Below, piece after piece: positions 1-7,640 of a stretch of DNA of 15,979 bases. Position 1 is the first letter of the stretch; the number at the start of each line of letters is the position of its first letter. The translations under genes were made by a program, and so were the position numbers. Origin of the DNA: Roseburia sp. (GTDB lineage Bacteria; Bacillota; Clostridia; Lachnospirales; Lachnospiraceae); assembly GCA_030844625.1 (NCBI GenBank), contig JAUUNJ010000025.1:1-15979 (forward strand), given 5' to 3'. The notes under the pieces are model-generated. The model did no database searches, was not told the origin of the DNA, and saw only the letters and a list, made by a program, of their open reading frames with translations.

Positions 1-98
1 GCTATAATCATGTGGTCAGAATGGTTTTAGTGTAACTTTTATGAAGAGTTCACATATATATACTTTTAGATATTGCAAAAGAAGAGGATATAGAGTTT

Positions 99-341
99 AT
101 GAGAGCGTATTCAAATATGAGTGATTATTTAAAATTCATTTTCAATCCAGAATCGTTTGATTATAGAAATATTAAGATTTCTGATTTTATATGGTGTATT
201 TTTTTAAATAACGATCATTATAGAGAAAGAATACTGGAGCATAAGAGCGAATTTTGGAATAAAGAAGAAGAGAAAAGAATTGAATTAGGATTTGGTTCTT
301 CGTTTGAAAATCGTGTAGCATATAAGTATTTATTTGACTAA
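99..341 (+). CDS. Small hypothetical protein, probably a 5'-truncated remnant
   Basis: An 80-codon reading frame starts at ATG 99, with a weak purine-rich AAGAGG about 11 bases upstream. The same frame stays open and protein-like back to a stop at 42-44 (the residues before the Met read LLDIAKEEDIEF) but has no start codon there. This suggests the 3' remainder of a longer gene. The product is rich in aromatic and acidic residues and shows no motif, signal peptide or membrane segment that I recognise. It is AT-rich like the phosphoesterase operon that follows. It could be a real short gene, but a decayed fragment fits better. Confidence 0.35.
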   Translation: MRAYSNMSDYLKFIFNPESFDYRNIKISDFIWCIFLNNDHYRERILEHKSEFWNKEEEKRIELGFGSSFENRVAYKYLFD

Positions 342-404
342 AATATTTTTTGCCAGGTTTCAATATCATCAATCTAATGTCGACTTAAGCAAGAGGTTAT
401 AGTA

Positions 405-433
405 TTGATATTCGAATTTGGAGAATAGATAAA
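405..433 (+). promoter_or_regulatory. Weak candidate promoter of the phosphoesterase operon
   Basis: TTGATA at 405-410 is followed 17 bases later by GATAAA at 428-433, about 37 bases before the start at 470. The -35 matches the sigma-A consensus at five of six positions, but the -10 is poor. This 116-base gap (342-457) holds nothing else I can support. Confidence 0.3.
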
Positions 434-469
434 AGGTAAATATTAATAGACGATAAAGTGGGTGATCGA

Positions 470-2464
470 ATGAATGATTTTACAATTCTTCATTTATCAG
501 ATTTGCATATCAATCAGAAGGGTGAACGATTATCAATTTTAATGGAAAACTTGCTGATTGATATTAAGCAGGAAATGAAATTGGTAGACAACATTATTGT
601 TGTTGTAACGGGAGATATAGTACACAAGGGGAATTACAATTATAAGGAAAATGCAATTGCCTTTTTTAAGGAGTTAAAAAAAGTTCTCAAAGAAAAAGTT
701 AAGGATATTTATATTGTACCGGGTAATCACGATAAAGTCAGGAATTCTATTGATTCCAAAATAATCCAGGAATATAAACTTGAAGATGACGTGGCTGATA
801 AATTTTACAAAGACTACTGGAAATACATAATGGTCAGTTTTGCAGATTATCAGGATATGGTCAAGAAGATATATGAGATTTTTGTGGATAAAACAAAAGT
901 TAAGAAAAAAGTAAAAGCGAATACATATGGGGTTTTTGTTACGGAAATTAATGACAAAAGAATATGTTTTATGGCGTTTAATACGGCATGGAGTTGTCTG
1001 GGTGATACTGATGAGCGGAATTTGAAGTTTGGGAAATTTCAGTTAGATGAAATCAAAGAAGAATATAAGGAAAATATGGGAAAGTTAGGATATGATTTGG
1101 TGATAGCAATGGCACATCATCCGTTGAACTGGCTGACAGGGGAAGAAGAAACCTTACTGCAGACCAATATTTTATCGAATTTTTCATTGAACTGTAATAT
1201 TTATATCAGCGGACATATACATAACAGAGATATTATTAACTGGCAGAGCACAAGACATTCTTTGACTACACTTGTATCTGGAATTGGCTGGCCGGATGAA
1301 GAAGAGGATATGCAGCATCCATATGCTCATACATATTCAAGCTATACATTTAATCTGGACATTAATTCTATTGATGTATATGTAAGAAGCAGTGATGATA
1401 ACAGTTCATTTGAAACGGATTTTAGAATATACACAAAGAAATGGGATAAGGCTAATAATAAAATTGTTATGCCGATAGACAGTAATAAAACACAGGCATA
1501 TTTTAATTTAGGAGCAGTAAAAGGACGATCGCCAAAATCTTATTATATAACTGAGAAAGCATTGTCGTTGATTCAGATATATACACCAATGGTAGGGAAA
1601 TTTAGGAAACAGATGTATGTATCACTAAATAGGGTCAAGAAAGATATTTTGGATCAGATTATAGGATACATGTGGTATGAACAGGAAAAGTTAGACAATG
1701 AAAAAGATCCTGATCGAATCAATATGTATGAAGAAAACATAAAAAAAATTGAGGACAATTGGGAAATGTTGGACGAATGTTTTTTTAGAGGAATGGATTT
1801 AAATGAGGATGCACGAAATTTTTTAGAAGAACATTCAGAAATTATAGATAAGTGTTTGTTTTCATATATGCAGAATATATGCTCCAGTTTGAGTAAGCTT
1901 TTAGAGGAAAATTTAAAGAAAATAGAGATGCTTTCATCAGAAAAAAAGGGTGAAGAGCCATTAGTGCATACTGCAAGGGTTCATTTTAGAGGATATAACA
2001 TTGAAACAGATGAGTATGAATCACTATGTTTAGGAGATTCTTTAACATGGTCGAGTTACCAAATGAGAAATCAAAACTGGGGAGAATTGTTAGAAGAAGC
2101 GTATAAGGCAAAACATTCGTTGGTTGCATCTGTTAATCAGACATATTGTTGTAAGAGCTATAATATTAATGATCAAAAGAAAGAAAATACCTACAAATGG
2201 ATAGACTTTATGACCTATATACCTGATTTTATAGGAAATGATTATGTGTTATATGATGTACAAACGGATAAAATTATAAAGCAGCGTCCGTGGATTACTT
2301 TTGGCATTACTGTATATGCTAAAAAGAATAGTAATATGCTTTACATTCTTGATTATTTAGAAATAGGTCAGATTATAACAGATTGTTTTAAAGAATTTAA
2401 AACGTATATGCCAATAAATATGGAAAGATTTGTAAAGGGAAGATTACAACAAAAATGGGAGTGA
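470..2464 (+). CDS. Calcineurin-like metallophosphoesterase with long C-terminal extension
   Basis: This 664-aa protein begins with a complete calcineurin-like phosphoesterase domain. The metal-binding motifs are D-L-H at residues 11-13, G-D at 48-49, GNHD at 85-88, HHP at 216-218 and GHIH at 248-251, so a dinuclear metal hydrolase (phosphodiester or nucleotide) is expected. Residues from about 330 on form a largely helical, charged extension that I cannot assign. I chose ATG 470 over the GTG at 458 because GGTGATC just upstream matches the 16S tail and the family starts right at ILHLSDLHI. The gene overlaps its downstream partner at 2455-2470, which implies translational coupling. The substrate is unknown. 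A stand-alone phosphoesterase with a large helical tail next to CBASS and AbiE could be a defence nuclease or signal phosphodiesterase, but that is inference. Confidence 0.85.
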   Translation: MNDFTILHLSDLHINQKGERLSILMENLLIDIKQEMKLVDNIIVVVTGDIVHKGNYNYKENAIAFFKELKKVLKEKVKDIYIVPGNHDKVRNSIDSKIIQEYKLEDDVADKFYKDYWKYIMVSFADYQDMVKKIYEIFVDKTKVKKKVKANTYGVFVTEINDKRICFMAFNTAWSCLGDTDERNLKFGKFQLDEIKEEYKENMGKLGYDLVIAMAHHPLNWLTGEEETLLQTNILSNFSLNCNIYISGHIHNRDIINWQSTRHSLTTLVSGIGWPDEEEDMQHPYAHTYSSYTFNLDINSIDVYVRSSDDNSSFETDFRIYTKKWDKANNKIVMPIDSNKTQAYFNLGAVKGRSPKSYYITEKALSLIQIYTPMVGKFRKQMYVSLNRVKKDILDQIIGYMWYEQEKLDNEKDPDRINMYEENIKKIEDNWEMLDECFFRGMDLNEDARNFLEEHSEIIDKCLFSYMQNICSSLSKLLEENLKKIEMLSSEKKGEEPLVHTARVHFRGYNIETDEYESLCLGDSLTWSSYQMRNQNWGELLEEAYKAKHSLVASVNQTYCCKSYNINDQKKENTYKWIDFMTYIPDFIGNDYVLYDVQTDKIIKQRPWITFGITVYAKKNSNMLYILDYLEIGQIITDCFKEFKTYMPINMERFVKGRLQQKWE

Positions 2465-2469
2465 TGCAA

Positions 2470-2886
2470 ATGTCGAATAGGAAATGGATGCCAGTATTAC
2501 CAGAGAAAGTGTCAAAAGATATAGATGACCAGGCAACTGTGTGGGTAAATACAAATAGGTTATATGAAAAACTGGCATTGGCTATAAGGAGCATTCCTGA
2601 TGAAAATAAACGGGTGCAGGTTATTAAAGTTCAGCAGAATGCCCTGGCAAAGATGAAAACAGAAAGCGAAATGTTTGTTCCAATGACAGTTGGAGAGGTC
2701 AAGATTAGTTTTGGATCGAATATTGATAAAATGCCGTATAATACGTTTCGAGTGGAAGTAGGAGCAGAAGATAATGATGCGGCAAAATGGAAAAACAGAA
2801 GACAAAAGTTACCCAGAAAAAGTTTGGAGCGAAAGCAACAAGAACCGCTACTACATGTAAAAGGTGCTAAAGTGACACAGGGATAA
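2470..2886 (+). CDS. Hypothetical protein, partner of the phosphoesterase
   Basis: The 138-aa product starts at ATG 2470, served by GGGAG at 2457-2461 inside the end of the phosphoesterase gene. ATGs at 2455 and 2464 are alternatives with worse spacing. I recognise no family. The first 100 residues mix helix and strand (motifs such as VWVNTNRLYEKL and FGSNIDKM) and look soluble. The last 35 residues are very basic. Over 2780-2886 all three frames are open, and a frame beginning MEKQKTKVTQKKFG also reads plausibly, so the true C-terminus may differ by a frameshift at the AAAA near 2785. The tight overlap suggests the two proteins work together, perhaps as a complex. No function is proposed. 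Confidence 0.6.
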   Translation: MSNRKWMPVLPEKVSKDIDDQATVWVNTNRLYEKLALAIRSIPDENKRVQVIKVQQNALAKMKTESEMFVPMTVGEVKISFGSNIDKMPYNTFRVEVGAEDNDAAKWKNRRQKLPRKSLERKQQEPLLHVKGAKVTQG

Positions 2887-2912
2887 AAAACTTGTCAAGG
2901 AGGATGCGAGCA

Positions 2913-2937
2913 CGTGAAAATTATAGCAATCCAATAA
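2913..2937 (+). pseudogene. Start of a third operon gene, lost to the IS630 insertion
   Basis: A strong AAGGAGG (about 2896-2902) lies ahead of GTG 2913, which opens a frame reading V-K-I-I-A-I-Q and then a stop right where the IS630 sequence begins. A good ribosome site followed by only about seven codons fits a gene whose remainder was displaced by the element. The lost product cannot be identified. Confidence 0.35.
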
Positions 2938-2938
2938 A

Positions 2939-3309
2939 TTAGCGTGAATAGCCACAAAAGCGAAACCATCCAGAACAGTCATGCGGAGAAATCTTTTTGA
3001 AAGCAGCACGAACAGCATCCGGCAGCTTCTCCAACAAACGGACTTTTGCCTTTCTCAGAAAAGCCTTGAGTTTAGACCACATCTTCTCAATAGGATTCAA
3101 ATCAGGGCTGTACGGTGGCAGATAGAGGTATTGAACGCCAGCCTGCTCCAATAAATCCTTTACTGCCTGTGTATGGTGAGAACGCATATTGTCCATCACA
3201 ACGATCGAGTCGGGAGAAAGTGTCGGAATAAGAATGTTTCTCAGATAATCAACAAATCTTTCTGAAGTTGTTCCTCCTGAATATGTTATAATCTCTCGGA
3301 ATCTTTAGC
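2939..3309 (-). pseudogene. IS630-family transposase, C-terminal fragment
   Basis: On the minus strand the frame runs from about 3309 down to a stop at 2939. It encodes the last ~120 residues of an IS630/Tc1-type DDE transposase: REIITYSGGTTSERF, then the catalytic-core strand SIVVMDNMRSHHT (second Asp), then LPPYSPDLNPIEKMWSKLK, which carries the final catalytic acid in the family's classic YSPDLNPIE motif. The N-terminal helix-turn-helix and first catalytic Asp are absent, because an in-frame stop at 3306-3308 ends the homology. The element is therefore dead. It abuts the broken phosphoesterase operon on one side and IS66/IS21 debris on the other. Confidence 0.85.
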
Positions 3310-3393
3310 CCTTGATTTATAAGAGTCTCAGATTCCATTTTTATTAAAATCCCCCACTTTTTTGTCAAAACACTTGACAACTTCATCGAAAAA
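3310..3393. other. Unassigned junction between IS630 and IS66 fragments
   Basis: I can assign no gene here. The stretch holds a short inverted repeat, GTCAA-AACAC-TTGAC, around 3363-3377. On the minus strand there is a short frame reading MESETLINQG out of register with the transposase, which may belong to another lost element. Confidence 0.3.
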
Positions 3394-3596
3394 TGGTAAG
3401 CGTCAAATAAGAAGGTGTATCGAAATCTCTGGATATTGCCTGTAAACTATTGATTAGAGTTTTGGAAGTTGACTCTAAAAACTCTAAATCTAATCCAAGG
3501 AGCAGGCTTATGGATCTTTCTTCTTTGACCCCAGACAAACAGGTGAAACTTCAATACTGGCTGGATGTGATACGGCAATGCAGGGCTTCTGGATGT
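3394..3596 (+). mobile_element. IS66-family left end and truncated tnpA
   Basis: GTAAGCG at about 3394 resembles the usual terminus of IS66-family elements. The leader that follows contains an imperfect hairpin (GATTAGAG ... CTCTAAATCTAATC). A frame then starts at ATG 3510 behind AAGGAG and reads MDLSSLTPDKQV, followed by LQYWLDVIRQCRASG, typical of the IS66 accessory protein TnpA. It breaks off after 28 residues where IS21-like sequence starts (stop at 3597-3599). TnpB and the main transposase are missing, so this is a stub. Confidence 0.55.
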
Positions 3597-3650
3597 TAGC
3601 GTCGGGCGAAATTAGCCATTTAGGGTCGGGCAGAAATGACCAATTTCAGT
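3594..3650. mobile_element. IS21-like element terminus (remnant)
   Basis: TGTTAGCGTCGGGCGAAATT is followed by GGGTCGGGCAGAAATGACC, so a unit of about 18 bases (GTCGGGC-GAAAT-CCA type) occurs twice in direct orientation. Multiple terminal repeats of this kind starting with TG are characteristic of IS21-family ends. No istA or istB frame remains. The family assignment rests on pattern memory only. Confidence 0.4.
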
Positions 3651-3696
3651 CAGATTAAAACAACCAATGAGTATTATGATTATTCCGGGGATCTCT

Positions 3697-3718
3697 GGTT
3701 CTTCCGCAATTATCCGTA
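3697..3718 (+). repeat. ISL3 left terminal inverted repeat
   Basis: This 22-base repeat is an exact reverse complement of 5431-5452. It marks the left boundary of the element. Confidence 0.9.
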
Positions 3719-3767
3719 AATAGAATTGAAACAAAAGTGCTAAAATGATAAAATTATCTTAGAAATT

Positions 3768-5439
3768 TTGTCATTATGGAAGGCGCTGAAACAAATGAAA
3801 GATGCTCTTGATCTACAAAAATTTTACCCTGAGGAAATAAGCGTCACAGAAGTAATTCAAAACGAAAAAGAAATTTATATCCATGTTTCTGTGCAATCAA
3901 AAAACTGTACATGTCCCAAGTGTGGAGTGATTTCAGAACATAAACATGGTACTTATAAAAGAAAACTTCAAGACCTTCCGATTTTGGGTAGAACAACGTA
4001 TTTAATCGTAAATGCTTACGAGTATCAATGCGACAATTCTTCCTGTGATGTTACGACTTTTGTTGAGAATGTGGATGGATTTTTGAATTATTACAGCCGT
4101 ATGACAGAGCGTTGTGAAGATTTTATATGCACTTTGGCATTGGAAACAAGCTGTGAAGGTAGTGCTCGTATCTGTCGTTCTATGAATCTGAAAACCAGTG
4201 GTGACAGCATTATCCGATTGTTAACCAAACGGTATGTAACACAACCGGAAGTCCCATGTGGAAGCATCATTGGAGTGGATGATTTTGCATTTAAGAAACG
4301 GCATACTTATGGGACAATTATTGTAGATGAAACAACACATAAACCAGTGGCAATTTTAGATGGACGTGATGGTAAAACATTAAAAGAATGGTTAAGTAAA
4401 AATAAACATGTAAAAACGATAACACGAGACCGGGCAAGTGCTTATTCGGCTGCCATAAAGGAAATATTGCCCGATGCTATGCAGATTGCTGACAGATTTC
4501 ATCTTCATCAAAATTTATTAGAGGCCATAAGAAATACTATCAATTCTGTATTGCCCAATGATATCAGAATCCCAACTGATTCTAATATCATTGCAGAACG
4601 ATCGGTTGAAAACAATAGTAAAAAAAATGCCATGCAGTGTGGATAACCTTGGCAAATATAATCAAAAAAAGGTACAACTGTACACTACGATAAAAGAATA
4701 TAACTCTGCCGGATACAGTAAACGCCAAATTTCTAAAGTATTACATTGCAGCAGAAACACCGTGACAAAATATCTCAGTGGAGAATATGAAGCACTTTGT
4801 AAAAAAGATTTTCGTAGCGGAATGGATCAGTTTTATGATTATATTATCAGAGCTTTAACTTCTGGCGTCAGTCGAAAAGATGTATATCGCAATGTTATAG
4901 AAAAAGGATATAAAGGCGGCAAATCTGCTGCTTATGACTATATGAATAAAATCATAGAACGATTCCAAATTGATGTTTCAATTTACAAAAGTTCTTCACC
5001 TGAAATAATTCAAAATAAAAAGGCATCACAAAAATATGACCACCTTTCACGAAACGGTATATTCCGTTATCTTTGGATGGGAGTGGAACTCAATGCAAAT
5101 CATGAGGCATATATTTTACAGAAATATCCTAAACTCAGAGAATTGATGCGTTGTGTTCGAGAATTCCGTGAAATATATGAAAAGAAAAGTATGCCTCTAT
5201 TGTATTTGTTTATAGAACGGTACAAAAACTCTGATTTAAAAGAAATATTCCGATTTGCAAATGGATTAGAAAAGGATCTAGAAGCTGTGGAGAATTCTGT
5301 TGCCTGTGAACTTTCAAATGGTTTTGTTGAAGGAACAAATAGTAAATTAAAAATGGTAAAACGTACTATGTATGGAAGATGCAGCAAAGCACTTTTAGCA
5401 GCAAAACTAATGTATGTGAAGGCCAAACGATACGGATAA
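3768..5439 (+). pseudogene. ISL3-family transposase, split by a frameshift at A8
   Basis: The N-terminal part runs to a stop at 4646. It has a zinc-ribbon (CTCPKCG with a second Cys pair near QCDNSSCD) and the first DDE elements: GVDDFAFKKRHTYG, then TRDRASAY, then QIADRFHLHQNLLEAI. The second part continues in the +1 frame with a helix-turn-helix-like stretch (SKRQISKVLHCSRNTVTKYL) and the final acidic motif NGFVEGTNSKLKMVKRTMYG. The frames meet at eight A residues (4620-4627). Seven A would give one frame of about 557 codons, which fits the family. The frameshift is either a mutation or is bypassed by slippage. The start is TTG 3768 or, with a better GGAAGG site, ATG 3795. Confidence 0.85.
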
Positions 5440-5452
5440 TTGCGGAAGAACC
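5431..5452 (-). repeat. ISL3 right terminal inverted repeat
   Basis: This is the exact reverse complement of 3697-3718. It contains the transposase stop codon TAA at 5437-5439. Confidence 0.9.
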
Positions 5453-5494
5453 TCGCCACACCGGACTGGCGGCTCTGCCGTACCGTAATATTCA
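5453..5494 (+). mobile_element. IS200-type right end (remnant copy 1)
   Basis: This matches 14367-14408 with 3 differences over the 43-base shared block. It contains the hairpin CGGC-TCT-GCCG and ends in TAATATTCA, after which the two copies diverge. This is how IS200/IS605 right ends look: a foldback close to the cleavage point and no inverted repeats. The body of this copy is gone and the ISL3 element sits directly upstream. Confidence 0.55.
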
Positions 5495-6462
5495 GATTAT
5501 GCAAAACAGTTCAATTATCCGAATTATTTTTATTCGGTTGCTAACTTTTACTTATTTCCAACGAGAATTGCAGTTCCCTGTTTCGTAATGATGGGGGGGT
5601 TGCGATTAATAAGAAAACAAACGTAGATGAACAAACGTATATTAAATCAAGATTAAATAAAATTGCAAAGCCGACAAGTTTATTCGCTTTAATTTACGCT
5701 TGCTATGATGTAGTAGTTAATGCTATTAAATCATCAAGTTTTGATATTCAAATGCTTGAAGCAATTCCGAAAATAATAATAGCAAAACCATATCATCATT
5801 TATGGTATGCTTATATGATAATCTGTATGTACTTGGTAGTCCCCAATTTGATTTCTCTTTTAAATCAAATTGGCAGACATAAATTTCAATATTTTTCATT
5901 AATGTTAATGCTACTTGGTATGGTAATGGATTATACTTGCCAATTAAGCTGGCCAGTGATGTTTATTAAATACTTAGGTTACTTTTGTATGGGTTGGACA
6001 ATCAAGAATCTTGTTGACACTGATTCTAAAATGAGAAAAAAGCATTTTCTTGAGTGTGGACTGCTGATTCTTTTTTTTCTATTTATAGAATATGAGATAA
6101 GAGATGCGTATGCATTAGAAGATGTATCATATTTTGGCGGAAACTTTGACATACTTGTTATCTTGAGTAGCATGTTAATTTATGCATATTTTTGCAAGAG
6201 CGAAGTTAAAATAAAAAAGTTTTTACCGTTTTTGAAAAAGATATCACAAGCATCTTTTTACATCTATTTGATACATTATGGTGTATTATTAGTTGTCGAT
6301 AATATTCTGGATGCATTATTTAAAAATTATTCAATTATAAGAAATCCTATATGGTATATTCCACTTGCAACATTAATTATTTGGAGTATATCGTTTTTGG
6401 GGGCCAAGTTGATTATGGATTTCTCTGAGAGAGTAACCCTCAGAAGACATGTAAAAGATTAG
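5495..6462 (+). pseudogene. Acyltransferase-3 family membrane protein, truncated and frameshifted
   Basis: The first piece (from 5495) reads FNYPNYFYSVANFYLF, then RIAVPCFVMMGG, the end of the first membrane region of acyltransferase-3 (OafA/WecH-like O-acetyltransferase) proteins. After seven G residues at 5593-5599 the frame shifts and continues INKKTNVDEQTYIKSRLNKI and on through 5752-6462. Several hydrophobic segments follow, with typical HLWYAYMIICMYLVVP and ASFYIYLIHYGVLLV stretches. The N-terminus with the usual catalytic His is missing, cut by the IS200-type end. Such enzymes O-acetylate surface sugars. One extra G would rejoin the two pieces. The truncation makes function unlikely. 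Confidence 0.8.
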
Positions 6463-6514
6463 GTGCACACCGGAGTCATACTTTAGTAGAAGGATAAAAC
6501 AATAGCGAAAAAAG

Positions 6515-6612
6515 CCGTGTGAATAAACTCACACGGTAGTTGCTCAAAAGTTCACACACCTCTTTGTGGTGAGCAGCAGGCAACGATCCATTTTGGTCAG
6601 CTGAGATGTGAA
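6515..6612 (+). promoter_or_regulatory. Candidate structured leader RNA, copy 1
   Basis: A hairpin CCGTGTGA/TCACACGG (6515-6522 with 6529-6536) is followed by the conserved core. P2 is GTTGCTC 6539-6545 with GAGCAGC 6571-6577. The inner hairpin is CACC 6557-6560 with GGTG 6568-6571, sharing G6571 with P2, so one of the two loses a pair. Then come the invariant AGGCAAC, a small hairpin GATC 6585-6588 with GGTC 6595-6598, and the invariant CTGAGA. A pseudoknot joins TTCACA 6551-6556 to TGTGAA 6607-6612. The nucleotidyltransferase start lies 50 bases downstream. No clear promoter is visible in 6463-6514. Confidence 0.6.
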
Positions 6613-6662
6613 GAATGAAACCTATGATATAAGAATATTGTTAGAAAAAGGTATGAAAAACT

Positions 6663-7565
6663 ATGAATACAACATTACTTATCATGGCAGCCGGTATCGG
6701 CAGCCGCTTTGGAAAAGGAATCAAACAGTTGGAGCCGGTGGATGATGCTAACCATATCATCATGGACTACTCAATCCATGATGCGATTGAGGCCGGCTTC
6801 AATCATGTGGTATTTATCATCCGTAAGGATATTGAGAAGGAGTTCAAAGAAGCCATCGGTGATCGGATCGCCTCCATTTGTTCCGCTCATAATGTAACGG
6901 TAGACTATGCGTTCCAGGATATTAAAGATATCCCCGGCACTCTGCCGGAGGGGCGGACAAAGCCGTGGGGAACTGGACAGGCAGTGCTTGCAGCCAAGAA
7001 GGTCATCAAGACTCCGTTTATTGTGATCAATGCAGATGATTATTATGGCAAGGAAGGCTTCAAGGCGGTTCATGAGTATCTGGTGAATGGCGGAAAGTCC
7101 TGTATGGCAGGTTTTGTGGTGAAGAATACGCTGTCCGATAATGGTGGCGTGACCCGTGGTATCTGCAAGATGGATGAGGAAAACAACCTGACCGAGGTTG
7201 TGGAAACCAAGAATATTGTAAAGACTGTGAACGGTGCAGAAGTGGACGGCGTGAATGTTGATGTAAATTCTCTGGTTTCCATGAACATGTGGGGATTAAC
7301 TCCAGAGTTCTTGGATGTTCTGGAGCAGGGCTTCAAAGAGTTTTTCGAGAAGGAAGTACCTGAAAATCCGCTGAAAGCAGAGTATCTGATCCCGATTTTC
7401 ATCGGTGAGCTATTGGAACAGGGAAAGATGTCCGTGAAAGTCCTGAAGACAAACGACATATGGTATGGCATGACCTACCATGAGGACGTTGCAGCAGTAA
7501 AGGATAGCTTCAAGAAAATGTTAGAAAAAGGCGTGTACAAGGCTGATTTATTTGCAGACTTGTGA
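6663..7565 (+). CDS. Sugar-1-phosphate nucleotidyltransferase (NTP_transferase family)
   Basis: This 300-aa cytoplasmic protein should transfer a nucleotide from NTP to a sugar (or choline-like) phosphate. The N-terminal signature MAAGIGSRFGKGIKQ (8-22) binds the NTP. PWGTGQA (101-107) and INADDYYG (122-129), with the metal-binding Asp pair, complete the Rossmann-like core, and a short C-terminal part follows. The length fits LicC/GalU-like single-domain enzymes, but the specificity cannot be read from the sequence. The ribosome site is weak (AAAAAGG, 11 bases off), and leader RNA copy 1 sits just upstream. GC content is visibly higher than in the flanking defence genes. A diverged paralogue fragment lies at 14409-14639, there followed by a VanZ-like gene that this copy lacks. 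Confidence 0.85.
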   Translation: MNTTLLIMAAGIGSRFGKGIKQLEPVDDANHIIMDYSIHDAIEAGFNHVVFIIRKDIEKEFKEAIGDRIASICSAHNVTVDYAFQDIKDIPGTLPEGRTKPWGTGQAVLAAKKVIKTPFIVINADDYYGKEGFKAVHEYLVNGGKSCMAGFVVKNTLSDNGGVTRGICKMDEENNLTEVVETKNIVKTVNGAEVDGVNVDVNSLVSMNMWGLTPEFLDVLEQGFKEFFEKEVPENPLKAEYLIPIFIGELLEQGKMSVKVLKTNDIWYGMTYHEDVAAVKDSFKKMLEKGVYKADLFADL

Positions 7566-7571
7566 TATACT
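7563..7571 (+). promoter_or_regulatory. Candidate extended -10 promoter for the DUF4062 gene
   Basis: TGATATACT overlaps the stop codon of the nucleotidyltransferase gene and matches the extended -10 pattern TGnTATAAT at all but one base. A poor -35 (CTGATT, 7543-7548) lies 17 bases upstream. A very similar TGTGGTATACT precedes leader RNA copy 3. Confidence 0.35.
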
Positions 7572-7573
7572 AG

Positions 7574-7596
7574 AGCCACGGGAGATCGTGGCTTTC
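7574..7596 (+). terminator. Weak hairpin terminator after the nucleotidyltransferase gene
   Basis: AGCCACG-GGAGAT-CGTGGCT forms a 7-bp stem at 7574-7593. Only TT follows, so termination would be inefficient. It may instead be a leader hairpin of the next gene. Confidence 0.35.
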
Positions 7597-7640
7597 AGTA
7601 TATGGAAAGTAGAATATTATACAAAAGGGGGAGAAGATAT

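Larger units (their letters stand above)
3697..5452 (+). mobile_element. Complete ISL3-family insertion sequence
   Basis: The element is bounded by perfect 22-bp inverted repeats at 3697-3718 and 5431-5452 (left end begins GGTTCTTCCGCAATTATC). It is 1,756 bp long and carries one transposase frame split by a homopolymer frameshift. The right repeat overlaps the last codons and stop of the transposase, as is common in compact ISs. The flanking octamers (GGATCTCT on the left, TCGCCACA on the right) do not match, so no target duplication survives. The left flank (GATTATTCCGG at about 3678) and right flank both resemble the IS200-type right end at 14353-14408, so it probably landed in such an element and the site was later rearranged. 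Confidence 0.88.

Noticed and set aside
6531..6545. CGGTAGTTGCTC / CGGTAGCTGCTC as an ops/JUMPstart antitermination element
   Set aside because: The resemblance to GGCGGTAGCGTGCT is short, copy 3 lacks it, and the bases are explained by the hairpin and P2 pairings.
6601..6612. GGCTGAGA-like block in the repeated element as a TPP riboswitch
   Set aside because: Only the CTGAGA part matches. The GGGGTGC start and the ACCTGAT...GGATAATGCC half of the TPP aptamer are absent in all three copies.
7070..7471. Long minus-strand frames opposite the nucleotidyltransferase and CBASS genes
   Set aside because: They are antisense shadows of well-supported genes, with no ribosome sites and no protein-like composition.
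7574..7596. Strong terminator between the nucleotidyltransferase and DUF4062 genes
   Set aside because: The stem is good but the T-tract is only two bases, so it is kept as a weak candidate only.
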